Shown here piece by piece: positions 45,687 through 56,410 of a DNA stretch of 64,000 nt. Numbering within the stretch: position 1 is the first letter of the stretch; every line of letters starts with the position of its first letter. The translations under genes and the position numbers were made by a program. Origin of the DNA: Pieris napi (lineage: Eukaryota; Arthropoda; Insecta; Lepidoptera; Pieridae); the NCBI RefSeq assembly GCF_905475465.1, contig NC_062238.1:8784501-8848500 (forward strand), written 5' to 3'. Below the pieces are notes generated by a model. That model did no database searches, was not told the origin of the DNA, and was given only the letters and a program-made list of their open reading frames with translations.

Positions 45687-46572
45687 ATCTAATGCCGCAT
45701 TGCCATGCCGAAGTGGGCAGGACGAGTGTGTAAACGCGATACTTTAATAAATATATCGCGTTTATAAATCTATAGGGTTTATAAATCTAAGTGACACTTC
45801 AATACAAGTGCAGTCGATCTTCTTGGACATCATCGGAAACGAGAATATTAAATTACAATTTATAAGTGTGGTTACTAAAGGGCTCGTTTTGGCTTCAAGT
45901 GTATGATTGCCTACATTTTGTTTACGCTTCTACTTATTTACTAAAATATATAATGAAACTTAACTAATGTTAGGTTACATAACTCTAAAAAAATATAGAA
46001 AATAATCTCTGATGCAAAAATAACCTTCTGCTGCTAATGAATAACTGTACTATTATAATAATTCTGATTTTGTTTTTACAGAATCTTTAGCCTCCCCATT
46101 CCTCCTTGATCCACCTTTATTTCAAAATGCACATATCAGTATACAATATAAACAAAATCTACATAATAATAACAATAGAGATAATAACTCTACACCCTCG
46201 CAATTTACGGCAACAATCACTAACGAATAATTTGCGTACATAACAAATGGTAAAGGTATTTATGTGTCAAGCTGTCAACAATGCAGCCGTTGTAATAATT
46301 TAACACCGACTCGACTTTCCGGACATTAGTAGTCGATTTTTTTGGACAAAAATGTGCTGGCTAGCTCACGATGTTTCCCTTCACCGTTAAACCTTTGAAT
46401 TACATAAAAATCACGGCTATTCATTAGCACAGCCGTGATTTGTACGACCGGAGGATTCACAATTCTCAGAATTGTGTTACGTTTCGTCGTCAAATAATGA
46501 AAAAAAATAAAAGATGCTTTTTATATTTTTAATTGTTTTAATATATGAAAATTATACAAAATTTTTTATATC

Positions 46573-48751
46573 TTAATAATTGTCCTTTAACATTTCATTA
46601 ATCCATGATAATCCTTCGTAAACTCTTGCACATAATCCCGAACGTTTTGGATCAGTAGGCTTGGACACTATTTGGATGACTCCCACAATTTTTTTGTTCT
46701 CGTTAACTACTGGCCCTCCGATGTCACTCTAAAGGAAAATATTATGTTAGTAACGCAGTACACATTAGCAAAAACAGATAAAATTAACTATTTTATATGA
46801 ACCCAATAATTCTAAGAACGTTGTTTAACAGGTTTTACAACGTTCTTGAAACATTTTAACACATCACCTTTGTCATATTTGGACACCTTGGTTGCTAATA
46901 GATTACTCTTATAACTTATTACGGTATCATGTAGAAAAAAATTCAGAGTAAGACTAAATCATAAGGGTGACTACTGACTAGTCTTAGTCAAATTCAATAT
47001 ATTTGCTATACACGAGAAATCATCTTAATCTCGACTCAATCTGAGGATTATAGCGTATATTTATTTTTAAGTCCTGTCACTATATTGTTTGATTAAATAT
47101 TTATCAAACAACAAATCCAGCGACTATGGAAATTGAATTCAGCGCATTTTAATTGACTGGAAAAACTTCTGTGAAAGTCCCGTCCCATTTGTTTAAATGT
47201 TGAAAGTATACTCAAAGGGCCACTTACGAAGTCTTCTTCATAGGTATCAAATCCTTTGTTATTCTTAATGGGTAAAGTAGACTTATGAGGCGCATATTGA
47301 AGACATGTATAGTTGTCACATACGTAATTATCTAAAGATGTTACAATTTTCACTTGCAAATTATTTGTTGGTTTTTTATCCTGAAAAATAAAAAAAATTA
47401 TATTAATTTTACTAGTATGAAGTGGTTGTTTTTATACAATAAATAACAATAAACTTTTTATTTCTTGTTAATGTTACAGTAAATAAATAATAATATAATA
47501 AGTATAAGTAATAAATGTTACAGTGGTATTTTTGTATATTGTGGATTATTTTAAGTTACTTAAATTAGATTAATAATGGCAAAAATTGTTTTTAGAGTTT
47601 ATCCTATTTTGGGTAAGTGCCTTATCCATTCGTTTCAATATTTCCTGGTTTTAGTTTGGTGCAGCCACACTATATGCCCGCGTCATCAACGAGATCATCC
47701 GGCCACCTTCGCCGCGATCTGCCAAAGCTTCTTTTCGTAAGGTCCAACGTTTTGCTGCTCATATTATTACGAGTATATAACGTTATCTTGTATTTTTATA
47801 AGCAACTGTTTGCAGTTTGTCATATTCACTAGTTATTTTGTCTATATTAACGTTGAAACTGGCTCGTGTACTTTCTTTGTTGAGAGATTCTATCATTAAT
47901 TGTTTGTCGTAAGCTGTTTCGAGTAATAAAACTAGATTCTTGGTATATTTCGGTTGAAAGTAGGGACATCACGTTGTAACAGCAGATTTTATATAGTCAC
48001 ATAGCAAATTTTATTTAAAATACTAACCTTGTATTACCTCAGTAGGTATATCTCTATGTACGAAATACAATAATTAATAATCAATTTAAAAGCAACCGAT
48101 AAGTAACTAAAAGACAATCCTAATCTACATATAATTAATATTTATCGCGGCGTTAGCGTGGTTCCATTCTTTTTTCGAATTGACAGGCAATAAAACATTT
48201 CTGTATTTGATGTTATTACCATAATGAAAAAACGGTCTGGCACCTCTTGAAAGCACATTTAAGTTTTAGTGACATTCTAGAATACGGGCCTTCGACTTAC
48301 TGGTTTTGCATCACTGTACAAGTTTAATCTGTGCACATAGAAAAATATACCATAGATGCCGATATTTGAACGCAGAACCTTAGGGTTGACTGTCAAACGT
48401 GTAATTCACTAATCTAACATCGATTTGAAATGTTGCACTAACCCCTTTGAGCTTCCATCCAAAGGCTAATAAATTTTCAGCAGGTATAGTTTCAGCTGTG
48501 GGAAGTTCAATCGGTAACACGAGTTTGCTGTACGATATATCCTCTTTAGTCTTCAAAAGCGCAAAGAAATACGCGAAATCCATGTAATCGTAGTTCGGGT
48601 GAACTTTTATTTTCTTTACGTGAACACTTAAAGCCTTTGAATCTGTTTTGTCAACTGTTCCCATGACAACAAGCAGGTCCTTCGGTTGTTTACTGGAAAC
48701 AGTTATATTTGTTACACTTTAAACTTCGTGCTATCTAGATATATCTATAAA

Positions 48752-48790
<39 letters not shown>

Positions 48791-50686
48791 CATATATTCG
48801 AGAATAGTTCAGACTATTACCTAAACTATTTATTTTTTAAGTTAATATTTAATCATTTCAGTGATATATGCCGTCAATGCCAAAGAAGTTTTAATTCAAT
48901 CGCGCGTAAAGGTTACACACACACACTTTTGACGTGACAACGTCTTATTAATCGATGGAGCCGGCTGCACGCACGAAAAAACATGAATCATGCGGCGTTA
49001 CCTCGCTCTGAGGCGTTTTATTTAAGGCTTGAAGTGCAATCGAGAGCGCGAAGCGACAGAGAGGCACAATCAGACTCCGCGCTCTTCAGCGTTCGACATC
49101 TGTCTCTCTCCTACTTGATTGAGCGATTAATGACGTTGTCACGTTCAACTATCGTCAGTAAACCGACTTAACAGACAACCGTTTTTTTTAATCAAGAAGA
49201 GTGCAAAAAGAAATGTTTTTTGACGTGACAACGTCTTATAAATCGATGGAGCCGGCTGCACGCACGAAAAAACATGACTCATGCGGCGTTACTTCGCTCT
49301 GAGACGTTCCATTTAAGGCTTGAGTGCAAGCGAGAGCGCGAAGCGATAGAGAGGCACAATCGGACTCCGCGCTCTTCAGCGTTCGACATCTGTCTCTCTC
49401 CTACTTGAGTGAGCGATTAATGACGTTGTCACGTTCAACTATCGTCAGTAAACCGACTTAACAGACAACCGTTTTTTTTTATCAAGAAGAGTGCAAAAAG
49501 AAATGTTTTTTTGACGTGACAACGTCTTATAAATCGATGGAGCCGGCTGCACGCACGAAAAAACATGACTCATGCGGCGTTACTTCGCTCTGAGACGTTC
49601 CATTTAAGGCTTGAAGTGCAAGCGAGAGCGCGAAGCGATAGAGAGGCACAATCGGACTCCGCGCTCTTCGGCGTTCGACATCTGTCTCTCTCCTACTTGA
49701 GTGAGCGATTAATGACGTTGTCACGTTCAACTATCGTCAGGAAACCGAATTTACAGACAACCGATTTTTTTTAATTTTTTGCTTTATATTATTGCAGTAA
49801 ATATTTTAAATGTCTCTCTGCCTACAACTTAGCAAATAGAAAATAATGTTACAGCATGCCCAGGCATAAAGTGGAGATATACATACCAATATAGCTATGG
49901 CTTAGCTTAGCTTATTTAATTATGTTACAAATACATACTCATAAACAAATTGCGGAGATGTCAAAACCCAATTGCCACGTAATATTGTACCACTATAAAT
50001 GTGATTGCCTGCCTCTTTGATAGACACTACATATGGAACCTTTTCCCTTGAAATATCTTTGGCCTCCACAAAATTAACAAGAAATTTCAAAAATCACGAT
50101 TGTTTTTTTAAAATAACGATATTGAAATAATCTATTTAGATCGTATCCAGGGATGTGTTGGATATGTTTTTTGACAATTTAATATAAAAAAATACAAAAC
50201 ATTTATATTAAAAGTCGAACTCTTCCTTAAATTAGATTAAACGAGAATCCCCTAAATTAAATTATAATAACCGTTTTGCATTATGTTTATCCCTATTAAA
50301 ATTATATTACCATTTAATAGACCATGAAAATAAAAATAAATGTTCATAAAAAGAAAGCCCATTGGTGCACAGCCGGGAATCGAACCTACGACCTCAGGGC
50401 TGAGAGTCGCACCCTGAAAACACTAGGCCAACAATCAACATTGCTGCTGCATATATAGACTATAATATTTCCCGATATTTTTTCATCTAGGTATTTTGAA
50501 ACGAATTGACATCTTTAATAAACTGAACATGTTTACACGTCGTCCAAGGAATGATATAATTAAAAAAGTGTATTTTATTCTAGAAGTGACATAATGACAA
50601 GTTAAATTAAAAATGATGACCAAGATGACTGCCAGCAACGCAATAAATAGCACCGACGACTTCAACATTGTAAAACCAAAAACCAT
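46573..50686 (-). CDS. Serine protease homolog, copy B (5' junction altered)
   Basis: Exons 48692-48443 (exon 3), 47380-47228 (exon 4) and 46728-46573 (exon 5) are intact and keep the splice sites of copy A. Exon 2 is 50068-49939 by homology. Exon 1 starts at 50686 (MVFGFTMLKSS...). The exon 1 donor of A (GGTAAGA) is replaced by GGTCATC, and the acceptor tttag before exon 2 is deleted. A splice from TTG|GTCATC to TGGAG|GCC would still be in frame and would drop only Val-Glu. A better donor word, GTAAAC near 50540, would extend exon 1. The gene may therefore be functional with changed splicing, or a pseudogene. The catalytic triad is absent as in A (SPQF, FFALL, SDIGGP). The exon 2 Cys of HICSG is Tyr. 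Exon 4 differs from A at 11 of 51 residues. Confidence 0.65.
48753..48782. repeat. (AT)n microsatellite in intron 2 of copy B
   Basis: About 30 bases of alternating AT. Copies A and C have only a short GTATATATATAT at this place. The 83-codon frame over it is spurious. Confidence 0.9.
48931..49765. repeat. Triplicated MITE, period 291 bp, in intron 2 of copy B
   Basis: GACGTGACAACGTCTTAT begins each unit at 48931, 49222 and 49513. Each unit ends with AATGACGTTGTCACGTTCAA and a CAGACAACCG segment. Units are joined by ATCAAGAAGAGTGCAAAAAG, which in A is single-copy flank (about 43269-43288). A MITE therefore inserted and was then amplified together with its flank. The ends are related to the 20762 family. 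Frames of 62 and 69 codons inside are by-products. Confidence 0.85.
50365..50440 (-). mobile_element. SINE head in intron 1 of copy B
   Basis: Reversed head with CCGGGAATCGAACCTACGAC, orthologous in position to 43895-43975. Confidence 0.7.
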
Positions 50687-50713
50687 TGTACGTATAGTAC
50701 GAATGTTTTCAGC

Positions 50714-50720
50714 TTTTATA
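50714..50720 (-). promoter_or_regulatory. TATA box of SPH copy B
   Basis: TATAAAAG on the minus strand at the same distance from the ATG as in copy A, although the next base differs. Conservation of the word argues that the promoter is not decayed. Confidence 0.5.
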
Positions 50721-53072
50721 ACAATAAAAATTATAAAAAAGAGGTTCAAATAATTATTATTTTAATTAAACAAAGGCAGATAAAGTCGTATATGGATAAT
50801 GTTCAAATAATAATAAACATATTTAATTTTTAATACTTTACTTGTTTATTTTATTTTTCATCCTCATGTTTTGACTCTTTCTGTCAAATTGTGTCTGCGC
50901 TATGATGGAAAGAGACAGATGGATACTTTAGTTAAAACCGGGCGATTAACGTAAATAGGGGGTTATGTTATTGATCAGCATATATTGCAATGCTACTGGC
51001 GTGCATAATTTACATTCCATTTTATATTATTAGTAATCAAGACCAAGAATGAAGTAAGAAAGAGAGGAGAAGAGAAGAGGCGACGCGCTTGACGTCGTGT
51101 TTCAGGAGGTATTTCGTACTGTAAGTAATTGACTTCCGTATTACGCTAAAATCATTAAAAATAATGGTTATTAACTTCGAATGCTTGTTACCAAACAAAA
51201 TTATCGCAAACACGACACCGATCTTTTGTGTAACATTTTCACACTCCGTACCTTGAATTTAACACGCTGTCGCAAGACGTCGATAGCCTGATGAATTACC
51301 TATATAAAGATTTATCTATATAATATATGTATTTTAAAATAAATATGATATCAGTTAGTGTTATATGACTTTATATAGGTAATCATCGAAACAATAGACG
51401 AAGATATATTTTATAGAAAATAATTATTTTAATGATAAGTATATTCGACAAAAAAACAGTAGGTATGAAATATTGAAGTCGTTTAAAAGGAATTTATTTA
51501 AAGCAAATGAGTGATTACGTCATTTCTACATATATATAATATATTCGTAAATATTCCTTACTATCGTTAACTACATTTACTAAATAAAATGCTCGACTGT
51601 AGATCATGATCCTGGATACGATTACAGAAAGGATCCGAAAAGAAACTCCAATTATCTATCCAGCAAAAAATTTGACGTGTCGGATATCATCGTAATCTGA
51701 GGGTCAACTTGTTCGCATACAGTATTATTATTAAAACGGTATCACAAAATTAGTCAAAGTCAAGATATACCTGGATGATGTGGAGAATAAGGATTTTAAT
51801 TCGCAAACATCACAAAATTACAAGTTCTATAAAAGTTTACAAGTAGAAAAACGTTTCTTTGTGATATGTAAAGAAAAGTCAGATTTTTTTGGGAGCGCGT
51901 AAAACCTTGGCCTCAGATTTCGATTTAGTTTCTTGATGAATTGAGTCTGAGTTTAAGCCTGATTTTCTGATCAAAGGCCGGTTTTCTCACGTCGTTTTCC
52001 CTCGTCCAACGAGCATCAATTAAACTATAAAAAAATGCAGTGGCGAGTTAAGTTCGCTGGTTTTGCTGTATATGTTAAATGAAATACTTTATTTGAAGCT
52101 GGGTAACAACCAGTTTATAATATGGGCTTATATCTAACACAACATTAGGGGTAGTGGAGAAGCGTCGCTGAGAAAAGTTAACATGGCTTATCTTATGCCG
52201 CATTCAGTCGACCTTCTTGGACATCATCGGAAACGAGAATATTAAATTACAATTTATAAGTGTGGTTACTAAAGGGCTCGTTTTGGCTTCAAGTGTGCGA
52301 TGATTGCCTACATTTTGTTTACGCTTCTACTTATTTACTAAAATATATATATGTAACTTAACTAATGTTAGGTTACATAACTCTAAAAAAAATATAGAAA
52401 ATAATCTCTGATGCAAAAATAACCTGCTGCTGCTAATGAATAACTGTACTATTATAATAATTCTGATTTTGTTTTTACAGAATCTTTAGCCTCCTCATTC
52501 CTCCTTGATCCACCTTTTTTTCAAAATGCACATATCAGTATACAATATAAACAAAATCTACATAATAATAACAATAGAGATAATAACTCTACACCCTCAC
52601 AATTTTCGGCAACAATCACTAACGAATAATTTGCGTAAATTAACAAATGGTAGAGGTATTTATGTTTCAAGCTTTCAACAATGCAGCCGTTGTAATAATT
52701 TAACACCGACTCGACTTTCCGGACGTTAGTAGTCGAATTTTTTGGACAAAGACGTGCTGGCTAGCTCACGATGTTTCCCTTCACCATAGTAAAACCTTTG
52801 AATTACATAAAAATTACGGCTTTTCATTAGCACAGCCGTGATTTGTACGACCGGAGGATAAAAGTCACAATTCTCAGAAATGTGTTGTTTCGTCGTCAAA
52901 AAATGAAAAAAAAACAAAAGATCATCGAGATATATACGAGATCATCCGGCCACCTTCGCCGCCGTCTGCCAACGCTTTTTGTAATGTCCATCGTTATGCT
53001 GCACATATTCTATAACGTTCTCTTGTATTTTTATAAGCAACTTTTTGCAGTTTGTCATAGTTTGGTTATATT

Positions 53073-53101
53073 CACGTTGAAACTAAGTCAGTTTCAACGT
53101 G
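53073..53101. repeat. Perfect 12-bp hairpin CACGTTGAAACT / AGTTTCAACGTG
   Basis: Two perfect 12-base arms around AAGTC. The related place in A (TTAACGTTGAAACTGGCTCG near 41149) has only one arm, so the second arm arose in this remnant. Confidence 0.8.
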
Positions 53102-53340
53102 AACGCGTACTTTCTTAGTTGAAAGATTCTATCATTACTTGTTAGTCGTAAGCTGTTTCAAATAATAAAACTACACCAGCGAAAGTCGAAACCGCACGAT
53201 GTGCAAGTAATTAAAAAATCCTTATCTACAAATATTAATATGTATCGCGGAGTTCCTAACTAATTTGAACATGTATAGGTATAAAACATGGATTACAGTT
53301 AGTACGATATTTGTTGATACGGCTACCGTTCTTTTTACAC

Positions 53341-54185
53341 TCGTTTCCGATGATGTCCAAGAAGGTCGACTGCACTTGCATTGAAGTGTCACTTACATTT
53401 ATAAACCCTTAGATAAACCATGTTACCTTTTGTTAGCGACGCTTCTCCACTACCCCTAATTTTGTGTTAGATATGAGCCCATATTTTAAATTGGTTGTTA
53501 CCCAGCTTCAAACAAAGTATTTCATTTAACATATACAGCAAACACCACCGAACTTAACTCGCCACTGCATTTTTTTATATTTTAATTGATGCTCGTTGGA
53601 TGAGGCAAAACGTCGTGGGTAAACCGGCCTTTGATCTGAAAATCAGGCATAAACTCAGACTCAATTCATCAAGAAACTAATAGCTGAGGCCAAGGTTTTA
53701 CGCGCTGCCAAAAAAATCTCTGACTTTTCTATGCATATAATATCACAAACAAACGTTTTTCTACGTAAACTTTTATAGAACTTGTAATTTTGTGATGTTT
53801 GCCAATTAAAATCCTTATTCTCCACATCATCCAGGTATATCTTGACTTTGACTATTTTTTTGATACGGTTTTAATAATACTGTATGCGAACAAGTTGACC
53901 CTCAGATTACGATGATATCTGACACGACAAAATTTTAGCTGGATAATTGGGGTTTTTTTTTCGGATCCATGCTGTAATCGTACCCAGGACCATGATCTAC
54001 AGTCGAGCATGTTATTTAGTAAATGTAGTTAGCGATAGTAAGGAATATTTACGAAACTACCTATGTAGAAATGACGTAATCACACATAAGCTTCAAATAA
54101 ATTCCTTTTGACTTCAATATTTCATACTGCTTTTTTTTCGAATATACTTATCATTAAAATAATTATTTTCTACAAATATTATCTT
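53341..54185 (-). repeat. Inverted copy of the unit B upstream region
   Basis: TCTCCACTACCCCTAATTTT, CAGACTCAATTCATCAAGAA and GTTGACCCTCAGATTACGAT are complements of words at 52150, 51940 and 51695. Together with 51,420-52,230 it forms a large inverted repeat with about 1.1 kb between the arms. Confidence 0.8.
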
Positions 54186-54945
54186 AGGTTTTGACATCAC
54201 GAATGGACGTTTTACAATCAGGCCGACGTGGCGTATCAGGTGCCGAAGACGTCTTGCCTACACAAAATGTTGTCTGACTTTTGCGGTATGGGGATTTTTT
54301 TAAATTAGTTTTGTAACAGTAAGACATCAAGTGGACAATTAAAGCATGACCAATAGATGTAGTTTAATTTATCAAAATGCAAAGTTATATCGTTCTCGAG
54401 AGTGCGTTTCACGACTCGATACAATTCTACCATTAGTGGTGTAGCGTCGGTTAGAGTTTCAGAGGTAAAAGATCAAGAGTATATTTTAAGGTGGGTCTTG
54501 GACCCTAAAAGACTTATTGTATGTATAAAAGACGTTATTTAACTGAAACGATTTTTTAAGTAAAATTCACATTAATTGAGCTTGCATACAACATTAATTT
54601 TTGCTTTTTCGTTCGTCTTTTGCATTGCAATGGATGCTGACCTGTTAGTCTGCTGATATTAATTTAATTTTTTACCAAGAAAAAGATAAACAAAATGGTA
54701 TCTTAAGGTAAACAAAATCGGAATTTTTTCAAGCATATTTTATTAGAATTATTTTAGTCCTATTGTTTCACATTATTATACAAAGTTTAGTCTGAAGTTA
54801 GTGTTTTTGCTCGTAGCAGTTCTTACTTTGGTATAACTCTGTGAAGAAACCTTAGAAAAATAAAATAAATTTCATTTCGAAAAAATAATTTGCGTAAAAT
54901 GGTAGAGGTAATTTACGTTTCTAGCTTTCAAAAATGCAGCCGTTG

Positions 54946-55420
54946 TCTATACTAATATTATAAAGAGGAAATAGGCTCCGAAACTACTGGACCGATTTCA
55001 AAAATTATTTCACCGTTGGCAAGCTACACTATTCCCGAGTGACATAGGCTATGTTTCATTTTCAAAAAAGATTAGGGATGCTTACTAAAACTTGAATAAT
55101 CTAACCCAAGGTGTAAAAAAATAAACAAAAAACTTCCTTCAATCGTGTGCGCTGCGAAAACTATTAATGATAGAACAAAATAATGTATTACAATTTTTCA
55201 GGACACATCACTATCTATAAAAAATGTCTCGACAGCATGGTTCTATCTTTTATAGTTACGCCTTATCAAAATAATTACCAACGTTTCGCATAAGCTACAA
55301 TTTAATGGCATAACCACCAAAAAAGCATGGTGGATTGGTGTTCTCCTGCCTTTTCTCTTGAATAGTTTACTACTATGTATTTAAATCTTAGCCACAGCAA
55401 CGCTTGGCCGAGTCTACTAG
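54946..55420 (+). mobile_element. Helitron-like element in unit C (475 bp) with empty site in A
   Basis: It begins CTATACTAATATTATAAAGA and ends GGCCGAGTCTACTAG. Unit A reads GCAGCCGTTGTAGCAAATAA uninterrupted at 38556-38575, so the insertion is precise and without target duplication, as expected of Helitrons. It is shorter than its relative at 35102-35697. Confidence 0.8.
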
Positions 55421-56003
55421 TAGCAAATAATTTAACACCGACTCGTGTTCTTAACTTGGAACGCACGTTTTTTTCATAAGAACACAAATGTTTAAAGAAC
55501 GGCTTTATCGCTATAATTATTTTTTATATTATATTTATAAACATGGTATTTTTTATTATTTGATACGTATTACGTAGTTTGATTGAAGCACAATAACAAC
55601 TTCCTGTATTATTATGCTTGAAGCATGCTTAAAATGTTTAAAGAAGGAAGGGCAGTATCTTTATAAGAGCAAGTGGTTACTTATTAGGTTAATATGGTTC
55701 AGTTTAGTCTATTTCACTTAGAATTTTTGCTTCGCATTATGTAGGTTCTGGCCAAAAGAGGATTTCCGAACCAATTCGACTTAAGGTATAGAGAAGTCAG
55801 TCAGCTATCCGGACACTAATAGTCAAATTATTGGGTCTAAGACGTACCGGTTTCCTCACGATGTTTCCCTTCACCGTAGGAAAACGTTTGAATTGGCAAT
55901 AATTATTGGCACAGCAGTGATTTGAATGACCGGCAGGTAAAAGTTACAATTCTCAGAAATGTGTTAAGTTCCGTTGTCAAGTAACGAAAAAAAAAATAAG
56001 ATG

Positions 56004-56322
56004 CTTAAAGAAAACACTTTATTTAACGGTTTGAAGCTATGTATTATTATAAACTTATAATTATTTTACATAATTTTAAATTTTACCCGACGTTTCGCGT
56101 GCTTTACAGCGTGAGTGGTCACTGTGACTGAAGACAAAAGGTGTTGATTGTCAAAAAGTATCACTGCTGTAGAAAAGGTTATATATGTATTTGTTTCCCC
56201 GGACTTGAAATCGACTAAGAGATGAAGGATTTAGGGAGATGAAATTTAAAATTATGTAAAATAATTGTAAGTATATAATGATACATAGCTTCAATCCGTT
56301 AAAAAAAGTGTTTTCTTTAAGT
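56004..56322. mobile_element. Long-TIR foldback element in unit C, intact (319 bp)
   Basis: The arms start CTTAAAGAAAACACTTTATT and end AGTGTTTTCTTTAAG. It holds CCGACGTTTCGCGTGCTTTA and ACAGCGTGAGTGGTCACTGT. It is the uninterrupted form of 39153-39818. Confidence 0.8.
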
Positions 56323-56410
56323 TATGTTAATAAAAGACAATAATATATAAGATGCTTTTAGTAATTTTAATTGTTTTAATGTATAAAAATTATACATAAT
56401 TTTGTATATC

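Larger units (their letters stand above)
38037..46280 (-). repeat. Tandem-array unit A (with left flank)
   Basis: Homology to unit C begins at about 38,037 (matching 54,318). Each unit has a marker ATGCAGCCGTTGTA, here at 38554; the next markers are at 46281 (B), 52681 (remnant), 54934 (C) and 62755 (D). By eye the A/C match is about 90% between 38,400 and 38,600, and nearly identical from about 41,000 to 46,000. The unit carries one SPH gene on the minus strand plus mobile elements. Confidence 0.8.
46281..52680 (-). repeat. Tandem-array unit B
   Basis: It runs from marker ATGCAGCCGTTGTA at 46281 to the next at 52681. It is shorter than A because intron 3 lacks the segment matching about 41463-42190, but longer in intron 2 owing to the triplicated element at 48931-49765. 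Confidence 0.8.
52681..54317. other. Exonless, rearranged array-unit remnant
   Basis: It starts with the unit marker, then jumps at about 52,930 to sequence matching A intron 3 (41,003-41,545), so exons 5 and 4 are gone. Bases 53,341-54,185 are an inverted copy of the B upstream region (51,420-52,230). Bases 54,188-54,285 return to A intron 3 sequence (from 41,551), without the TIR element. No SPH exon remains. Small frames are accidental. Confidence 0.75.

Noticed and set aside
48983..49171. Frames of 62 and 69 codons (HAALPRSEAFYLRLEV type) within the triplicated MITE, plus an antisense frame at 49527-49730
   Set aside because: They are by-products of the repeat. The middle unit has a one-base deletion breaking the frame, and no start context or domain is present.
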